Of a stretch of 64,000 nt of DNA, positions 16,503 to 24,708 are shown piece after piece. Position numbers and translations under genes: made by a program. The DNA comes from Exiguobacterium sp. SL-9 (GTDB taxonomy: Bacteria; Bacillota; Bacilli; Exiguobacteriales; Exiguobacteriaceae), in assembly GCF_004336985.1 (NCBI RefSeq), contig NZ_SJUO01000003.1, positions 310,001-374,000 of the forward strand, given 5' to 3'. How positions within the stretch are numbered: the first letter of the stretch is position 1; each line of letters opens with the position of its first letter. The notes below the pieces were generated by a model that saw nothing but the letters and a program-made list of their open reading frames with translations, made no database searches and was not told the DNA's origin.

Positions 16503-16546
16503 CTTGTAACCTCCTGTATAATAAAGCGCTTTCTTGATTCGACCCC

Positions 16547-16575
16547 ATTTTATCCGAAACGTTTCGGATATTCAA
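16547..16575 (-). promoter_or_regulatory. mdxK promoter with MdxR operator in the spacer
   Basis: On the minus strand TTGAAT (16570-16575) and TAAAAT (16547-16552) are separated by 17 bp, and the spacer lies within the perfect 20-bp palindrome TATCCGAAACGTTTCGGATA (16551-16570). The central CG and GAAACGTTTC are typical of LacI/GalR operators. A weaker related site (GAAACGTTT) is at 16633-16641 near yvdJ. Confidence 0.82.
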
Positions 16576-16658
16576 CACTAATTTTCGTTCAATTTCTTCC
16601 ATTACCTCGAAAAACGTGATTAAATGGGGTCAGAAACGTTTTAGAAAAGGGGTTTGAC

Positions 16659-17372
16659 ATGGAGCAGGTGATTGCTAGTCTGGGGTTTCAGTTCGAGAAG
16701 GTACAAGCATGGAGAAAGCAATCGATTTGGAAATCGATTTTCTATGTGATTATTGCGGTACTGATGGCGAACGCGCTCGTGTTCGGTTTGAAATGGGTGA
16801 ACCAATCCAACGAAGCTGCGACGGAGTTGCCGGTGTTTACAGTCACAGAGGACGGAATTCAATACGAAGAGCCATTCCTATTCAACATGGAAGTGCTGGA
16901 TTTGACGGTGATGGTAGGGGAAGAGCGGGAAACGGACGCGTTACAGACGCTCTTACTAGAGGACTCGGGCTGGGTGTTCAAACGCAGCGGCGTCTCGACC
17001 GATTTGAAGGCATACAGTAGCTTGCTCGGATTTTTAGGCGAGACGGAATTGACGGAACGAGATGTCGCGCAGATTCTAGAGGATTTGAAATGGTTCTACC
17101 CGCTCTACATTTATGGGGCGATCGTGGTGGATGTATTGATTCATCTCGTCGTCATTTCTTTCCTTGCCCTCGCAGGACTCGGATTCCGTCGCTTCGTGCC
17201 GATTCGCTATAAAGAGGCGTGGACGATTACGGCTTATGGCATCACGGCGCCGCTGTTAGTGCGAACAGTTATCGCTTTATTGCCGGTCACTGTGCCGATG
17301 CTATCTGTTCTATATTGGGCAACCGTCGGCATCTTTGCGTTTATGACGATACGAAAAATCGGCGATGAATGA
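16659..17372 (+). CDS. yvdJ: YvdJ-like DUF1189 membrane protein of the maltodextrin cluster
   Basis: 237-residue DUF1189 family protein. Membrane segments are visible near residues 25-45 (IFYVIIAVLMANALVFGLKW), 150-175 (PLYIYGAIVVDVLIHLVVISFLALAGLG) and 190-230 (AWTITAYGITAPLLVRTVIALLP and onward), with an extracytoplasmic region between the first two. In B. subtilis the homologue YvdJ sits in the mdx operon and is labelled a putative maltodextrin utilisation protein, role undefined. Here it is divergent from mdxK and convergent with mdxR. AAAGGGG precedes the ATG. A GAAACGTTT half-operator 20-30 bp upstream suggests shared MdxR control. It may be an accessory to the transporter, but this is unproven. 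Confidence 0.75.
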   Translation: MEQVIASLGFQFEKVQAWRKQSIWKSIFYVIIAVLMANALVFGLKWVNQSNEAATELPVFTVTEDGIQYEEPFLFNMEVLDLTVMVGEERETDALQTLLLEDSGWVFKRSGVSTDLKAYSSLLGFLGETELTERDVAQILEDLKWFYPLYIYGAIVVDVLIHLVVISFLALAGLGFRRFVPIRYKEAWTITAYGITAPLLVRTVIALLPVTVPMLSVLYWATVGIFAFMTIRKIGDE

Positions 17373-17389
17373 TCATCGCCGATTTTTCG
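17352..17389 (+). terminator. Bidirectional terminator overlapping both yvdJ and mdxR ends
   Basis: A perfect 17-bp stem (17352-17368, 17373-17389) with a 4-nt loop. The yvdJ stop is 17370-17372 and the mdxR stop is 17373-17375, so the hairpin is built from the last codons of both convergent genes and there is no intergenic DNA. Confidence 0.85.
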
Positions 17390-18389
17390 CGACCGATTCT
17401 CTTAGAATCAGCTCATTATTGACGAACGCCTCGTGCGGCACGTCTTGTCCCTCGACGATATGGACGACCATCGAAGCGGCCTTCCGGCCCATCTCATACG
17501 GCTGTTGGCCGACCGTAGTAAGGGGCGGGGACACGTATTGGGACAACAAGATGTTATCAAACCCGATAATCGACAAATCTTCTGGCACATTCAAGCCGAG
17601 TTCACGTGTGGCCTGAAGGACACCGAGCGCCATCACGTCGGATGCGCAGAAGAACGCGGTTACCTCGGGATGGTTCAACAAAAACGGCAAGGCCGCGCTT
17701 TTTGAGGCGAGTTCTTCAAAATCACCGTTCAATACGTAATCATCACGAAACTCGATCCCGTTCTCTTGAAGCACTTGACGATACGCGTCATATCTGACCG
17801 TCGAGACATACGCATGGGCTGCACCGTTCATGAAGGCGATGTGACGATGCCCGAGTCGAATCAAATAGCGGACGGCCTGCTTGGCGCTTTCTAGTTGATT
17901 CGAAGTCACGTATCCGGTGTTCACGCCTTCGACAGGAATATCGACTAATACACAAGGAACAGTGCTCTCGATGGCTTCGAGCAAGTACGGGTCATCGCGT
18001 TTCAACCCTTGGATGACGACACCGTCAAGCTGGCGTTCGGCGCACATCTGGCCGTACGTTTTATTTTTTTGTTTAGACGTCGTCGTCGAGAGGAGGACGA
18101 ACTCATAATCGAGCGTGGACAGCTCATCCGATACGCCACAGAGCGTCTCGAACAGAAAATTATCCTTCACACTTTCTCGTTTCAAGTCGGTGACGAGAAA
18201 GCCGATTGTCTTCGATTGCTTCTTAACTAGGCTACGAGCGAGGATGTTCGGGCTGTAACCGAGCTCTTTCGCGACGCTCATAATCTTGTCTCGCGTCTCT
18301 TTATTTACATCATCATACCCGTTCAACGCGCGGGACACGGTCGTGACGGAAAAGCCTGACGCTTTGGAGACATCTTTCAAAGTGGCCAT
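17373..18389 (-). CDS. mdxR: LacI-family maltodextrin regulator
   Basis: 338-residue LacI/GalR protein. The headpiece MATLKDVSKASGFSVTTVSRALNGYDDVN is followed by the hinge SPNILARSLVKKQSKTIGFLV and a periplasmic-binding-like sensor domain. I start it at ATG 18389, nine nt behind AAGGAG; the longer frame from 18434 has no ribosome site and is not needed for the headpiece. It lies between two transcription units of the mdx cluster, both with the same CCGAAACGTTTCGG operator in the promoter spacer. In B. subtilis MdxR (YvdE) controls the mdx operon in response to maltose. Inference: it represses mdxK-GH32 and mdxEFG-pgcM-malL until maltodextrin arrives. Confidence 0.87.
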   Translation of the reverse strand: MATLKDVSKASGFSVTTVSRALNGYDDVNKETRDKIMSVAKELGYSPNILARSLVKKQSKTIGFLVTDLKRESVKDNFLFETLCGVSDELSTLDYEFVLLSTTTSKQKNKTYGQMCAERQLDGVVIQGLKRDDPYLLEAIESTVPCVLVDIPVEGVNTGYVTSNQLESAKQAVRYLIRLGHRHIAFMNGAAHAYVSTVRYDAYRQVLQENGIEFRDDYVLNGDFEELASKSAALPFLLNHPEVTAFFCASDVMALGVLQATRELGLNVPEDLSIIGFDNILLSQYVSPPLTTVGQQPYEMGRKAASMVVHIVEGQDVPHEAFVNNELILRESVAKNRR

Positions 18390-18524
18390 GGTGGTAGACT
18401 CCTTCTCTATGAAAACGTTATGGTTAATCTTCAAATTTGATTTAGATATCTATAGTCTAGACGCAGAGTACGAGGTCTGTAAACCTCTAAAAACGGGGCT
18501 TTTTAACAAGTTTAAAAATAATAC

Positions 18525-18552
18525 TTGATTTCCGAAACGTTTCGGGTATAAA
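18525..18552 (+). promoter_or_regulatory. mdxE promoter with MdxR operator in the spacer
   Basis: TTGATT (18525-18530), 16-bp spacer, TATAAA (18547-18552). The spacer is the operator CCGAAACGTTTCGG (18532-18545), the same core as at mdxK, so a bound repressor would block RNA polymerase directly. Confidence 0.82.
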
Positions 18553-18566
18553 ATCAGGTTGTGAGT

Positions 18567-18580
18567 TGAAAGCGTTTACT
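18567..18580 (+). promoter_or_regulatory. cre site (CcpA) downstream of the mdxE promoter
   Basis: TGAAAGCGTTTACT fits the Firmicute cre consensus TGWAANCGNTNWCA except for the last base. Its place just after the transcription start suits roadblock-type carbon catabolite repression. Confidence 0.65.
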
Positions 18581-18619
18581 TTAATTCGAGTTGGATCATC
18601 CATGAGGAGGAAATTACAC

Positions 18620-19897
18620 ATGAATAAAAAAGTATCAAAGCCATTATCTGTTTTCATGCTATCAGGTCTTGTCTTTACTGCCGCTTGTGGCGGCGAGGAG
18701 GAAGCGCAAGTCGCTTCAGACCCGTCTGAGCTCGAAGGAAAAGAAATCACGGTCGGGACATGGAAAGGGACAGACGCTGAGGTCAAGGCGTTCGATGAAT
18801 TGCTAGCAGCTTTCACGGACGAGACGGGCATCAAAGTGAAGAAGAAAGTGTATAACGACTATCAAACGCAACTTCAAACAGACCTTGTCGGTGGAACAGC
18901 ACCAGACGTCTTTTACGTCGATGCTTTTCTCGCCCCTGAACTTTCGAAGCAAGGGGTGCTTGAGCCACTCGATCAATATGTAGAGCAAACCGAAAAAGAT
19001 TTGGGCGACTTTTATGAGCCGGCCATCAATGCGTTCAAATCAGAAGACCAGTTGTTCGGGCTACCGAAAGACTATTCGACGCTCGGTCTCTATTATAACA
19101 AGAAGATGATTGAGGATGCCGGATTCACAGCGGACGACATTCCGACAGAGATGGAAGACCTTCCTGGGTTCTTAAAAGAGTTGCAGGGCGAGCTCCCGTC
19201 GGGTGTGACACCAGCCATCACATCATCTGAGTTGGCGCGTCATATGTTCGTACTTCAGTCAGGTGGCACGGATATCGTCGATGGAGACGGAAAAGCGGTC
19301 TTGTCGCAACAAGATCAAATCGCTGCCTTGCAACCGCTTGTGGATGCTTACCAAGACAAACTTGTTCAACGACCAGCTGACCTTGGTCAAGGTTGGGCCG
19401 GTGACTCGTTCGGGGCTGAAAAAGCCGCTATCATGATTGAAGGAAACTGGGCGATTTCACATATCCAGCAAAACTTCCCGGATGTCGAGATGGGAACGAA
19501 AGAAGTCCCGACAATCGGTGGCGATAGCGGTTCGATGATGTTCACAGTATCGTACTCACTCAATAGCGATTCAGAAGAAAAAGCCGCAGGTTGGGAGTTC
19601 ATCGATTACGCGACTTCGAAAGATGGCATGAAAATCTGGTCTGAAGGGGCAGGCGTCTTGCCGTCACTCAAATCAATTGCAGAAGAGCTTAACCTTCAAG
19701 ACGATGAGTTGAAAGCACCGTTCGTTGCGGCTGGAGCGTATGCGACTCCTTGGCAAAAAGGGGACTCCCTCTCAATCGTTGCCCGTGAATACAACAACTT
19801 GTTGCCGGCAGCTCTAAAAGGCGACATGACGCTTGAAGAAGCAATGAAAAAAGCAGAAGAAACAGCGAATAAAGATATCGAGACGCAATTGCAATAA
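18620..19897 (+). CDS. mdxE: Maltodextrin-binding lipoprotein MdxE-like
   Basis: 425-residue family 1 extracellular binding protein. MNKKVSKPLSVFMLSGLVFTAACGG holds a signal peptide and lipobox ending at Cys23; an acidic linker leads into the binding fold (EITVGTWKGTDAEVKAF..., later APDVFYVDAFLAPELSKQG). It is tethered outside the membrane and captures maltose and longer maltodextrins for MdxFG. The ATG at 18620 follows GAGGAGG; the longer frame from 18566 is in the leader. The operator-embedded promoter and cre site are directly upstream. A stem-loop without a T-run follows at 19909, which likely raises the amount of this protein relative to the permeases. Confidence 0.88.
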   Translation: MNKKVSKPLSVFMLSGLVFTAACGGEEEAQVASDPSELEGKEITVGTWKGTDAEVKAFDELLAAFTDETGIKVKKKVYNDYQTQLQTDLVGGTAPDVFYVDAFLAPELSKQGVLEPLDQYVEQTEKDLGDFYEPAINAFKSEDQLFGLPKDYSTLGLYYNKKMIEDAGFTADDIPTEMEDLPGFLKELQGELPSGVTPAITSSELARHMFVLQSGGTDIVDGDGKAVLSQQDQIAALQPLVDAYQDKLVQRPADLGQGWAGDSFGAEKAAIMIEGNWAISHIQQNFPDVEMGTKEVPTIGGDSGSMMFTVSYSLNSDSEEKAAGWEFIDYATSKDGMKIWSEGAGVLPSLKSIAEELNLQDDELKAPFVAAGAYATPWQKGDSLSIVAREYNNLLPAALKGDMTLEEAMKKAEETANKDIETQLQ

Positions 19898-19908
19898 AGA
19901 AACAATTG

Positions 19909-19930
19909 GGCTCGCGTAACCGCGCGAGCC
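19909..19930 (+). promoter_or_regulatory. Intercistronic stem-loop after mdxE
   Basis: GGCTCGCG/CGCGAGCC stem with a short loop and no T-run. Such structures after binding-protein genes usually protect the upstream mRNA or partly stop transcription. Confidence 0.6.
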
Positions 19931-19957
19931 TCGTTGTGTTCGGAGAGGGAGGATCAT

Positions 19958-20923
19958 ATGGGCACACAGCTCGAAATCAATCGGCGTACGGATGCGGCAT
20001 CGCAAGCACCACCGCCTAAAAAGAAAAAAGGTAGTGAGCGCAACCGTCGTGAATCGATGCAGGGCATCACGTTCATGTTGCCGACGCTGATCATCTTAGT
20101 GACATTCACGTTACTTCCGATTGCGTACTCGCTGTTCTTGTCGTTTACGCGCGTCAATTTATTTGGCGGCATCGATTTCCAATGGGTCGGCTTTGATAAC
20201 TATGTCAACGCTTGGAACGATGACAGGGTTTGGACGGCATTGAAAAATACGTTCCGATATGCGTTGTTCGTCGTGCCGATTCAAACGGCGATTGCCTTGT
20301 TGATGGCTGCCGTCCTTAACTCAGGGATTCGGTTCCAAAACACGTTCCGGACGATTTACTTCTTGCCGACACTCACATCGAGTTCGGCGCTCACGATGAT
20401 TTTCATGTTCTTATTCAGTTTGAACGGTCCAATTAACAACGTTCTCGTCAGTCTTGGGTTTCTCGAGGTACCAGTCAACTTCATCAACGAGACCGACTTT
20501 GCGCTTACGACCATCATGGTCATGAACATCTGGTCGACGGTTCCGTTCTTCATGACCATCTATTTGGCGGGACTGCAAGATATTCCGTCGTCACTTTATG
20601 AAGCGGCATCACTTGATGGGGCGAACGCGTGGCAGAAATTGATGAAAATCACGGTACCGAACTTGACGCCGGTCACAAACTACGTCTTATTGATGGGGAT
20701 TATCGGTTGCTTCCAATTGTTCGATCAGGCGTATATCATCTCGGGAGGGACCGGAGGACCGAACAATGCGACGCTTACTTTCTCACTCATCATCTATCAA
20801 TATGCGTTCAAGACGATTGGGACGATGGGCTATGCGTCAGCGCTGGCAATCATCTTGACGGTCATCATCTTCACAGTGTCGATGCTTGCCCGTAAGTTGA
20901 ACAAGGAAGAATCCAACTATTAA
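19958..20923 (+). CDS. mdxF: Maltodextrin ABC permease MdxF-like
   Basis: 321-residue MalF-type permease. A basic N-terminus (PKKKKGSERNRRES) leads into six membrane helices (MLPTLIILVTFTLLPIAYSLF first). The EAA loop is YEAASLDGANAWQKLMKITVPNL. It is shorter than the ~435-residue B. subtilis MdxF, lacking the extra N-terminal helices, and so resembles the plain CUT1 form. The ATG at 19958 follows GGGAGGA; an upstream in-frame codon at 19934 lies inside the stem-loop region. No ATPase gene is in the operon, so a shared MsmX-type ATPase must power it; in this window only UgpC is available. Confidence 0.87.
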   Translation: MGTQLEINRRTDAASQAPPPKKKKGSERNRRESMQGITFMLPTLIILVTFTLLPIAYSLFLSFTRVNLFGGIDFQWVGFDNYVNAWNDDRVWTALKNTFRYALFVVPIQTAIALLMAAVLNSGIRFQNTFRTIYFLPTLTSSSALTMIFMFLFSLNGPINNVLVSLGFLEVPVNFINETDFALTTIMVMNIWSTVPFFMTIYLAGLQDIPSSLYEAASLDGANAWQKLMKITVPNLTPVTNYVLLMGIIGCFQLFDQAYIISGGTGGPNNATLTFSLIIYQYAFKTIGTMGYASALAIILTVIIFTVSMLARKLNKEESNY

Positions 20924-20935
20924 GGAGGAATGGAT

Positions 20936-21760
20936 ATGAAAAAGAAAAAATGGCCGCGTATCGTGATGTATGTCATTCTCATCTCCTACGCGCTCGTCAC
21001 ACTGTATCCGTTCCTATGGGCAGTGCTCGCATCGTTCAAACCGTATAGTGAGATTGTGGCCGGGGGACTGACGCTTTGGCCGGAAAACCCGACACTCGCC
21101 AACTTTGAACATATCTTTACGAAAGACCCACTGTTCCCGCGATGGATCTTGAACTCGTTTCTGATTGCAACGGTCGGGACAATCGTGAACGTCATCTTCA
21201 ACACGATGGCGGGATATTCACTCGCGCGGCTTCGGTTCCCAGGACGGAACTACTTATTCCTGTTGATTCTCGCAGTCATGATGGTACCGGGACAGATTTT
21301 GCTCATCCCGAACTATTTGATTATGCGTTCGCTCGGGATTCTCGATACGTATTCCGCCTTGATTATTCCCGGGGCAATCAACTTCGCGTACATCTTCTTG
21401 ATGCGACAGTTCTTCATTAACTTCCCGCGTGAAGTGGAAGAAGCGGCGCAAGTCGATGGACTCAATCGGTTTCAGACGTTTTGGCGCATCGTTTTCCCGA
21501 TGGCGAAAGCTTCGGTCGCGACGCAAGCCGTTTTCGTATTTCTTGGCTTCTGGAACGAGTTCTTAAAACCGCTCCTCTACATCACGTCGCCCGAGAAATA
21601 CACGCTGACGCTCGGCCTGCAGTCGTTCCAAAGTCAAAACGCGACACAGTGGAACTACATCATGGCGGCCTCGGTCGTCAGTATTATTCCGATCATCATT
21701 TTGTATATCTTGCTGAATAAGTACTTCATGCAAGGATTGCGAATCGGTGGGGACAAATAA
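20936..21760 (+). CDS. mdxG: Maltodextrin ABC permease MdxG-like
   Basis: 274-residue MalG-type permease with six membrane helices and an EAA motif VEEAAQVDGLNRFQTFWRIVFPM. The start is ATG 20936, seven nt after AGGAGG; the ATG at 20930 is too close to that site. It begins 12 bp after mdxF and pairs with it in the membrane. The C-terminal NKYFMQGLRIGGDK is typical of MalG-like proteins. pgcM follows 11 bp later. Confidence 0.87.
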   Translation: MKKKKWPRIVMYVILISYALVTLYPFLWAVLASFKPYSEIVAGGLTLWPENPTLANFEHIFTKDPLFPRWILNSFLIATVGTIVNVIFNTMAGYSLARLRFPGRNYLFLLILAVMMVPGQILLIPNYLIMRSLGILDTYSALIIPGAINFAYIFLMRQFFINFPREVEEAAQVDGLNRFQTFWRIVFPMAKASVATQAVFVFLGFWNEFLKPLLYITSPEKYTLTLGLQSFQSQNATQWNYIMAASVVSIIPIIILYILLNKYFMQGLRIGGDK

Positions 21761-21771
21761 GGAGATTGACA

Positions 21772-22422
21772 ATGAAAGCTTTCATTTTTGATTTAGACGG
21801 TGTCATCACCGATAGTGCCGAATATCATTATTTGGCTTGGAAAGCACTTGGTGAAGACCTCGGCATCCCGTTTGACCGTGAGTTCAACGAGACGCTCAAA
21901 GGCGTCAGCCGGACCGAGTCGCTCGAACGGATCCTTCGCCACGGAGGCCGCGAGAACGATTTTTCACTCGAAGAGAAGGAACGACTCGCCACGAAAAAGA
22001 ATGAACACTATGTCTCGCTCATCTCGAAGATTACGAGCGATGATATTCTACCAGGAGTCGAGGCGTTTTTAAGCGAACTAAAAGAAGCAGGCTATAAGAT
22101 TGGGATGGCGTCGGCGTCAAAGAACGCTCACATGGTGACACGCCAGCTCGGCTTGCTCCATGCGTTTGACCATATCGTCGATGCGGCAACCGTCGTGGAC
22201 TCGAAACCACATCCGGAAGTGTTTTTGAAAGCAGCCGAAGCGCTAGCTGTCGATCCGAAAGATTGTGTCGGTGTCGAGGATGCGGTCGCGGGGGTTGAAG
22301 CGATTCATGCGGCCGGGATGTTCGCCGTTGGTATCGGCGACCCGCTTGTCTTGAACGAAGCGGACATTGTTTTCACGGATACGACCGGTCTCACGCTCGA
22401 CAACGTCTTGACACGGAATTAA
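21772..22422 (+). CDS. pgcM: Beta-phosphoglucomutase
   Basis: 216-residue HAD-family protein. FDLDGVITDSAEYHYLAWK shows the nucleophile Asp7 and acid/base Asp9 with the cap-domain start typical of beta-PGM, and the cap motif FNETLKGVSR follows. SKPHPEVFLKAAE and GVEDAVAGVEAIHAAGM complete the core with the Lys and magnesium-binding acidic pair. It converts beta-glucose 1-phosphate, made by the GH65 phosphorylase, into glucose 6-phosphate. It is eleven bp behind mdxG in the same transcript; ATG 21772 is preferred over a TTG at 21766 because GGAG lies at a better distance. Confidence 0.92.
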   Translation: MKAFIFDLDGVITDSAEYHYLAWKALGEDLGIPFDREFNETLKGVSRTESLERILRHGGRENDFSLEEKERLATKKNEHYVSLISKITSDDILPGVEAFLSELKEAGYKIGMASASKNAHMVTRQLGLLHAFDHIVDAATVVDSKPHPEVFLKAAEALAVDPKDCVGVEDAVAGVEAIHAAGMFAVGIGDPLVLNEADIVFTDTTGLTLDNVLTRN

Positions 22423-22430
22423 AAAACAAA

Positions 22431-22459
22431 GCCTCGAGTGGTGACGCTCGAGGCATTTT
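22431..22459 (+). terminator. Hairpin with T-run between pgcM and malL
   Basis: GCCTCGAG/CTCGAGGC stem followed by ATTTTT. It probably reduces rather than abolishes read-through, because malL begins only 19 nt later without a clear promoter. Confidence 0.7.
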
Positions 22460-22477
22460 TAATGAGGAGGAGATCGA

Positions 22478-24091
22478 ATGAAGCGAACCTGGTGGAAAGA
22501 GGCCGTCGTCTATCAAGTGTATTGGCGGAGCTTCCTGGATACGAACGGGGATGGCTACGGTGACTTGGAAGGAGTACGGCAGAAATTGCCGTATATCAAA
22601 GAACTTGGGGCGGACGTCGTGTGGTTGAACCCGTTCTACGTTTCGCCGGACAAGGACAACGGCTATGATATCGCCGACTACTACCGGGTCATGGACAAGG
22701 CGGGCACGATGGAGGACTTCGAGCGTTTGCTTCAGGAAGCGCATGCCATCGGGCTCAAAGTCATCCTCGACCTCGTCGTCAATCATACGTCTGACCAGCA
22801 TGCATGGTTTTTAGAGGCAAAAGCATCGGTCGACTCACCTAAACGAGACTATTACATCTGGCATGACCCGGTCGACGGGAAAGCACCGAACAACTGGCGC
22901 TCATACTTTGCACCGTCGTGTTGGGAGTATCATGCGGAGAGCGAGCAATATTATTATCACTCGTTCGCCGTCGAACAACCGGATCTCAACTGGGAGAATG
23001 GAACGTTGCGACAGGAGATTTATCGCATGATGCGCTTCTGGCTCGACAAAGGCATCGACGGGTTTCGGATGGACGTCATCAACCTGCTGGCGAAACGAGA
23101 GGACTTGTCAGATGTGGCCGACCCGTATGACTTGAGTTACTTGGCGAACAATCCCGGCATCCATGACTATCTGCAAGAGATGCATGACCAAGTGCTGCAG
23201 CATTATGACTGCATGACGGTCGGCGAAATCCCGTTCGTGACGCCAGCCGAGGGAGCGCTCTATGTCGATGAGTCACGCCGTGAGCTCGACACGTTGTTTC
23301 ATTTCCAAATTGCTGATGAGATGCCGACATGGGATATGCTTCGCTTTAAAGAGATTCAGCGAGATTGGTACGAGGGATTGAAGGGAAAAGGATGGAATTC
23401 ACAATTCTTGAACAATCACGACCACACGCGCCAAGTGACACGTTACGGAAATGACCGCGAACATCGTATCGCTTCGGCGAAACTGCTCGCCACCCTCACG
23501 CATACGCTTCCGGGAATGCCATATATTTATCAAGGGGAAGAGATTGGGATGACCGGTGTCGCGTTCGATTCGATTGATGAGTACCAAGATATCGCGATGC
23601 GAAATCGTTACGCGGAAGAAGTGGCGAACGGACGGGATGCGCGAGAGGTGTTGACGAGTCTGCAACTGCTTAGCCGTGACAATTCGCGGACACCGATGCA
23701 ATGGAACACCTTGAAACATGGAGGTTTCAGTAAGGGTAAGCCTTGGATGTCGATTAATCCAAATTACACGTATTTGAATGTCGAGACAGATTTGTCGCAA
23801 GAAGACTCGGTGTTTCGCTATTACCAACGGTTGATTCGACTGCGAAGAGAGAATCCGGCGCTTATATACGGAGAGTTCATGGACTTATTGCCGAACGACC
23901 CGTTCATTCATGTATACGAACGGACGCTCGAGCTTGAGCGCTTTGTTATTGTATTAAACCATTCCAATCACACACATGATGTTCCGCTACCAGTCGAAGG
24001 CATGGAACTACTCTTATCGAATATGGTGACTGAACATGAAAAGCTCGCTCCGCACGAGGCGAGGATTTATTACTCATCGCTACGACATTAA
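22478..24091 (+). CDS. malL: GH13 oligo-1,6-glucosidase / alpha-glucosidase MalL-like
   Basis: 537-residue GH13 (subfamily 31-like) enzyme. WWKEAVVYQVYWRSFLDTNGDGYGDL opens the barrel; the nucleophile Asp199 is in GFRMDVIN, the acid/base Glu250 in VGEIPF and the stabilising Asp315 in NNHDH. It is cytoplasmic and removes glucose from the ends of isomaltose, maltose-type or panose-type sugars entering through MdxEFG. GEIPF replaces the more usual GEMPG, and the specificity is therefore uncertain. GAGGAGGAG precedes the ATG. It closes the mdx unit; the gene order mdxEFG-pgcM-malL is a rearranged B. subtilis yvd set without the neopullulanase YvdF. Confidence 0.9.
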   Translation: MKRTWWKEAVVYQVYWRSFLDTNGDGYGDLEGVRQKLPYIKELGADVVWLNPFYVSPDKDNGYDIADYYRVMDKAGTMEDFERLLQEAHAIGLKVILDLVVNHTSDQHAWFLEAKASVDSPKRDYYIWHDPVDGKAPNNWRSYFAPSCWEYHAESEQYYYHSFAVEQPDLNWENGTLRQEIYRMMRFWLDKGIDGFRMDVINLLAKREDLSDVADPYDLSYLANNPGIHDYLQEMHDQVLQHYDCMTVGEIPFVTPAEGALYVDESRRELDTLFHFQIADEMPTWDMLRFKEIQRDWYEGLKGKGWNSQFLNNHDHTRQVTRYGNDREHRIASAKLLATLTHTLPGMPYIYQGEEIGMTGVAFDSIDEYQDIAMRNRYAEEVANGRDAREVLTSLQLLSRDNSRTPMQWNTLKHGGFSKGKPWMSINPNYTYLNVETDLSQEDSVFRYYQRLIRLRRENPALIYGEFMDLLPNDPFIHVYERTLELERFVIVLNHSNHTHDVPLPVEGMELLLSNMVTEHEKLAPHEARIYYSSLRH

Positions 24092-24197
24092 TTGTCGGGA
24101 AATCACATTTGAAAAGTGGTGGGGTGCGTGTGGTTTGTGCCGTTACGCTTAGGTTAGCTCTAAGGTCGACAACTCATGTGAATTCCTGTATAAAATA

Positions 24198-24217
24198 ACT
24201 TAAAGTCAAATTTAAGT
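24198..24217 (+). promoter_or_regulatory. Operator-like palindrome upstream of the MerR gene
   Basis: ACTTAAAGTCAAATTTAAGT: imperfect copy of the perfect 20-bp palindrome found in front of the SDR gene (24628-24647). It lies just after TATAAA at 24189-24194, so the regulator probably represses itself. Confidence 0.65.
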
Positions 24218-24233
24218 TAAAGAGGGTGACGAA

Positions 24234-24620
24234 ATGTACAGTATCACTGAAATCGGTAAAATAACGGGCTTACCGGCCTCGACACTTCGTTATTACGAGC
24301 AGGTGGGGATTCTTCCACATGTCGATCGGAACGATGTCGGACGAAGAGTGTATAGCGAAGAAGTGTTAGAATGGCTCGAATTAGTCATCGCATTAAAAGA
24401 CACTGGAATGTCTATTGACGACATTCGAACATACACAGCCATGATTTTAGAAGGGGATGACACACTGAACAAACGGCGCGAGCTATTAGTCCAACATAAA
24501 CAAGATGTTGAAATGAGCATCGCCAAGACGCAAGTGTATTTAGAAAAAATTATACGGAAAGTCGCTGTATACGATGTATTGATGCATCAAAAGAAAAAAC
24601 AAAAAAATCCGCTCATTTAA
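24234..24620 (+). CDS. MerR-family transcriptional regulator (AdhR/SoxR-like stress type)
   Basis: 128-residue MerR protein. The winged helix starts at MYSITEIGKITGLPASTLRYYEQVGIL, with the wing GRRVYSEE, and a dimerisation coiled coil fills the C-terminal half. There is no metal-binding cysteine in the region where CueR or ZntR carry theirs, so an electrophile-type sensor is more likely. The next gene on the strand is an SDR oxidoreductase, and the same palindrome lies before both genes. The operator at 24628 is in a 19-bp promoter spacer, the classic arrangement for MerR activation. Low similarity to AdhR is a family-level impression; the inducer is unknown. Confidence 0.85.
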   Translation: MYSITEIGKITGLPASTLRYYEQVGILPHVDRNDVGRRVYSEEVLEWLELVIALKDTGMSIDDIRTYTAMILEGDDTLNKRRELLVQHKQDVEMSIAKTQVYLEKIIRKVAVYDVLMHQKKKQKNPLI

Positions 24621-24624
24621 CCGC

Positions 24625-24655
24625 TTGACTTAAAGTTAACTTTAAGTTGTAGGCT
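24625..24655 (+). promoter_or_regulatory. MerR-type promoter of the SDR gene
   Basis: TTGACT (24625-24630), a 19-bp spacer and TAGGCT (24650-24655). The perfect palindrome ACTTAAAGTTAACTTTAAGT (24628-24647) fills the spacer. Overlong spacers with the dyad inside are the hallmark of MerR-activated promoters. Confidence 0.75.
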
Positions 24656-24708
24656 ATATATATGCTTTGAAAGAAAGCAAATCATATAAAGCCTAAGGAG
24701 TGAGTCTC

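Noticed and set aside
16523-16532. AAAGCGCTTT palindrome downstream of the mdxK promoter as a cre site
   Set aside because: It differs from the cre consensus at three or more fixed positions on either strand; only the site at 18567 fits well.
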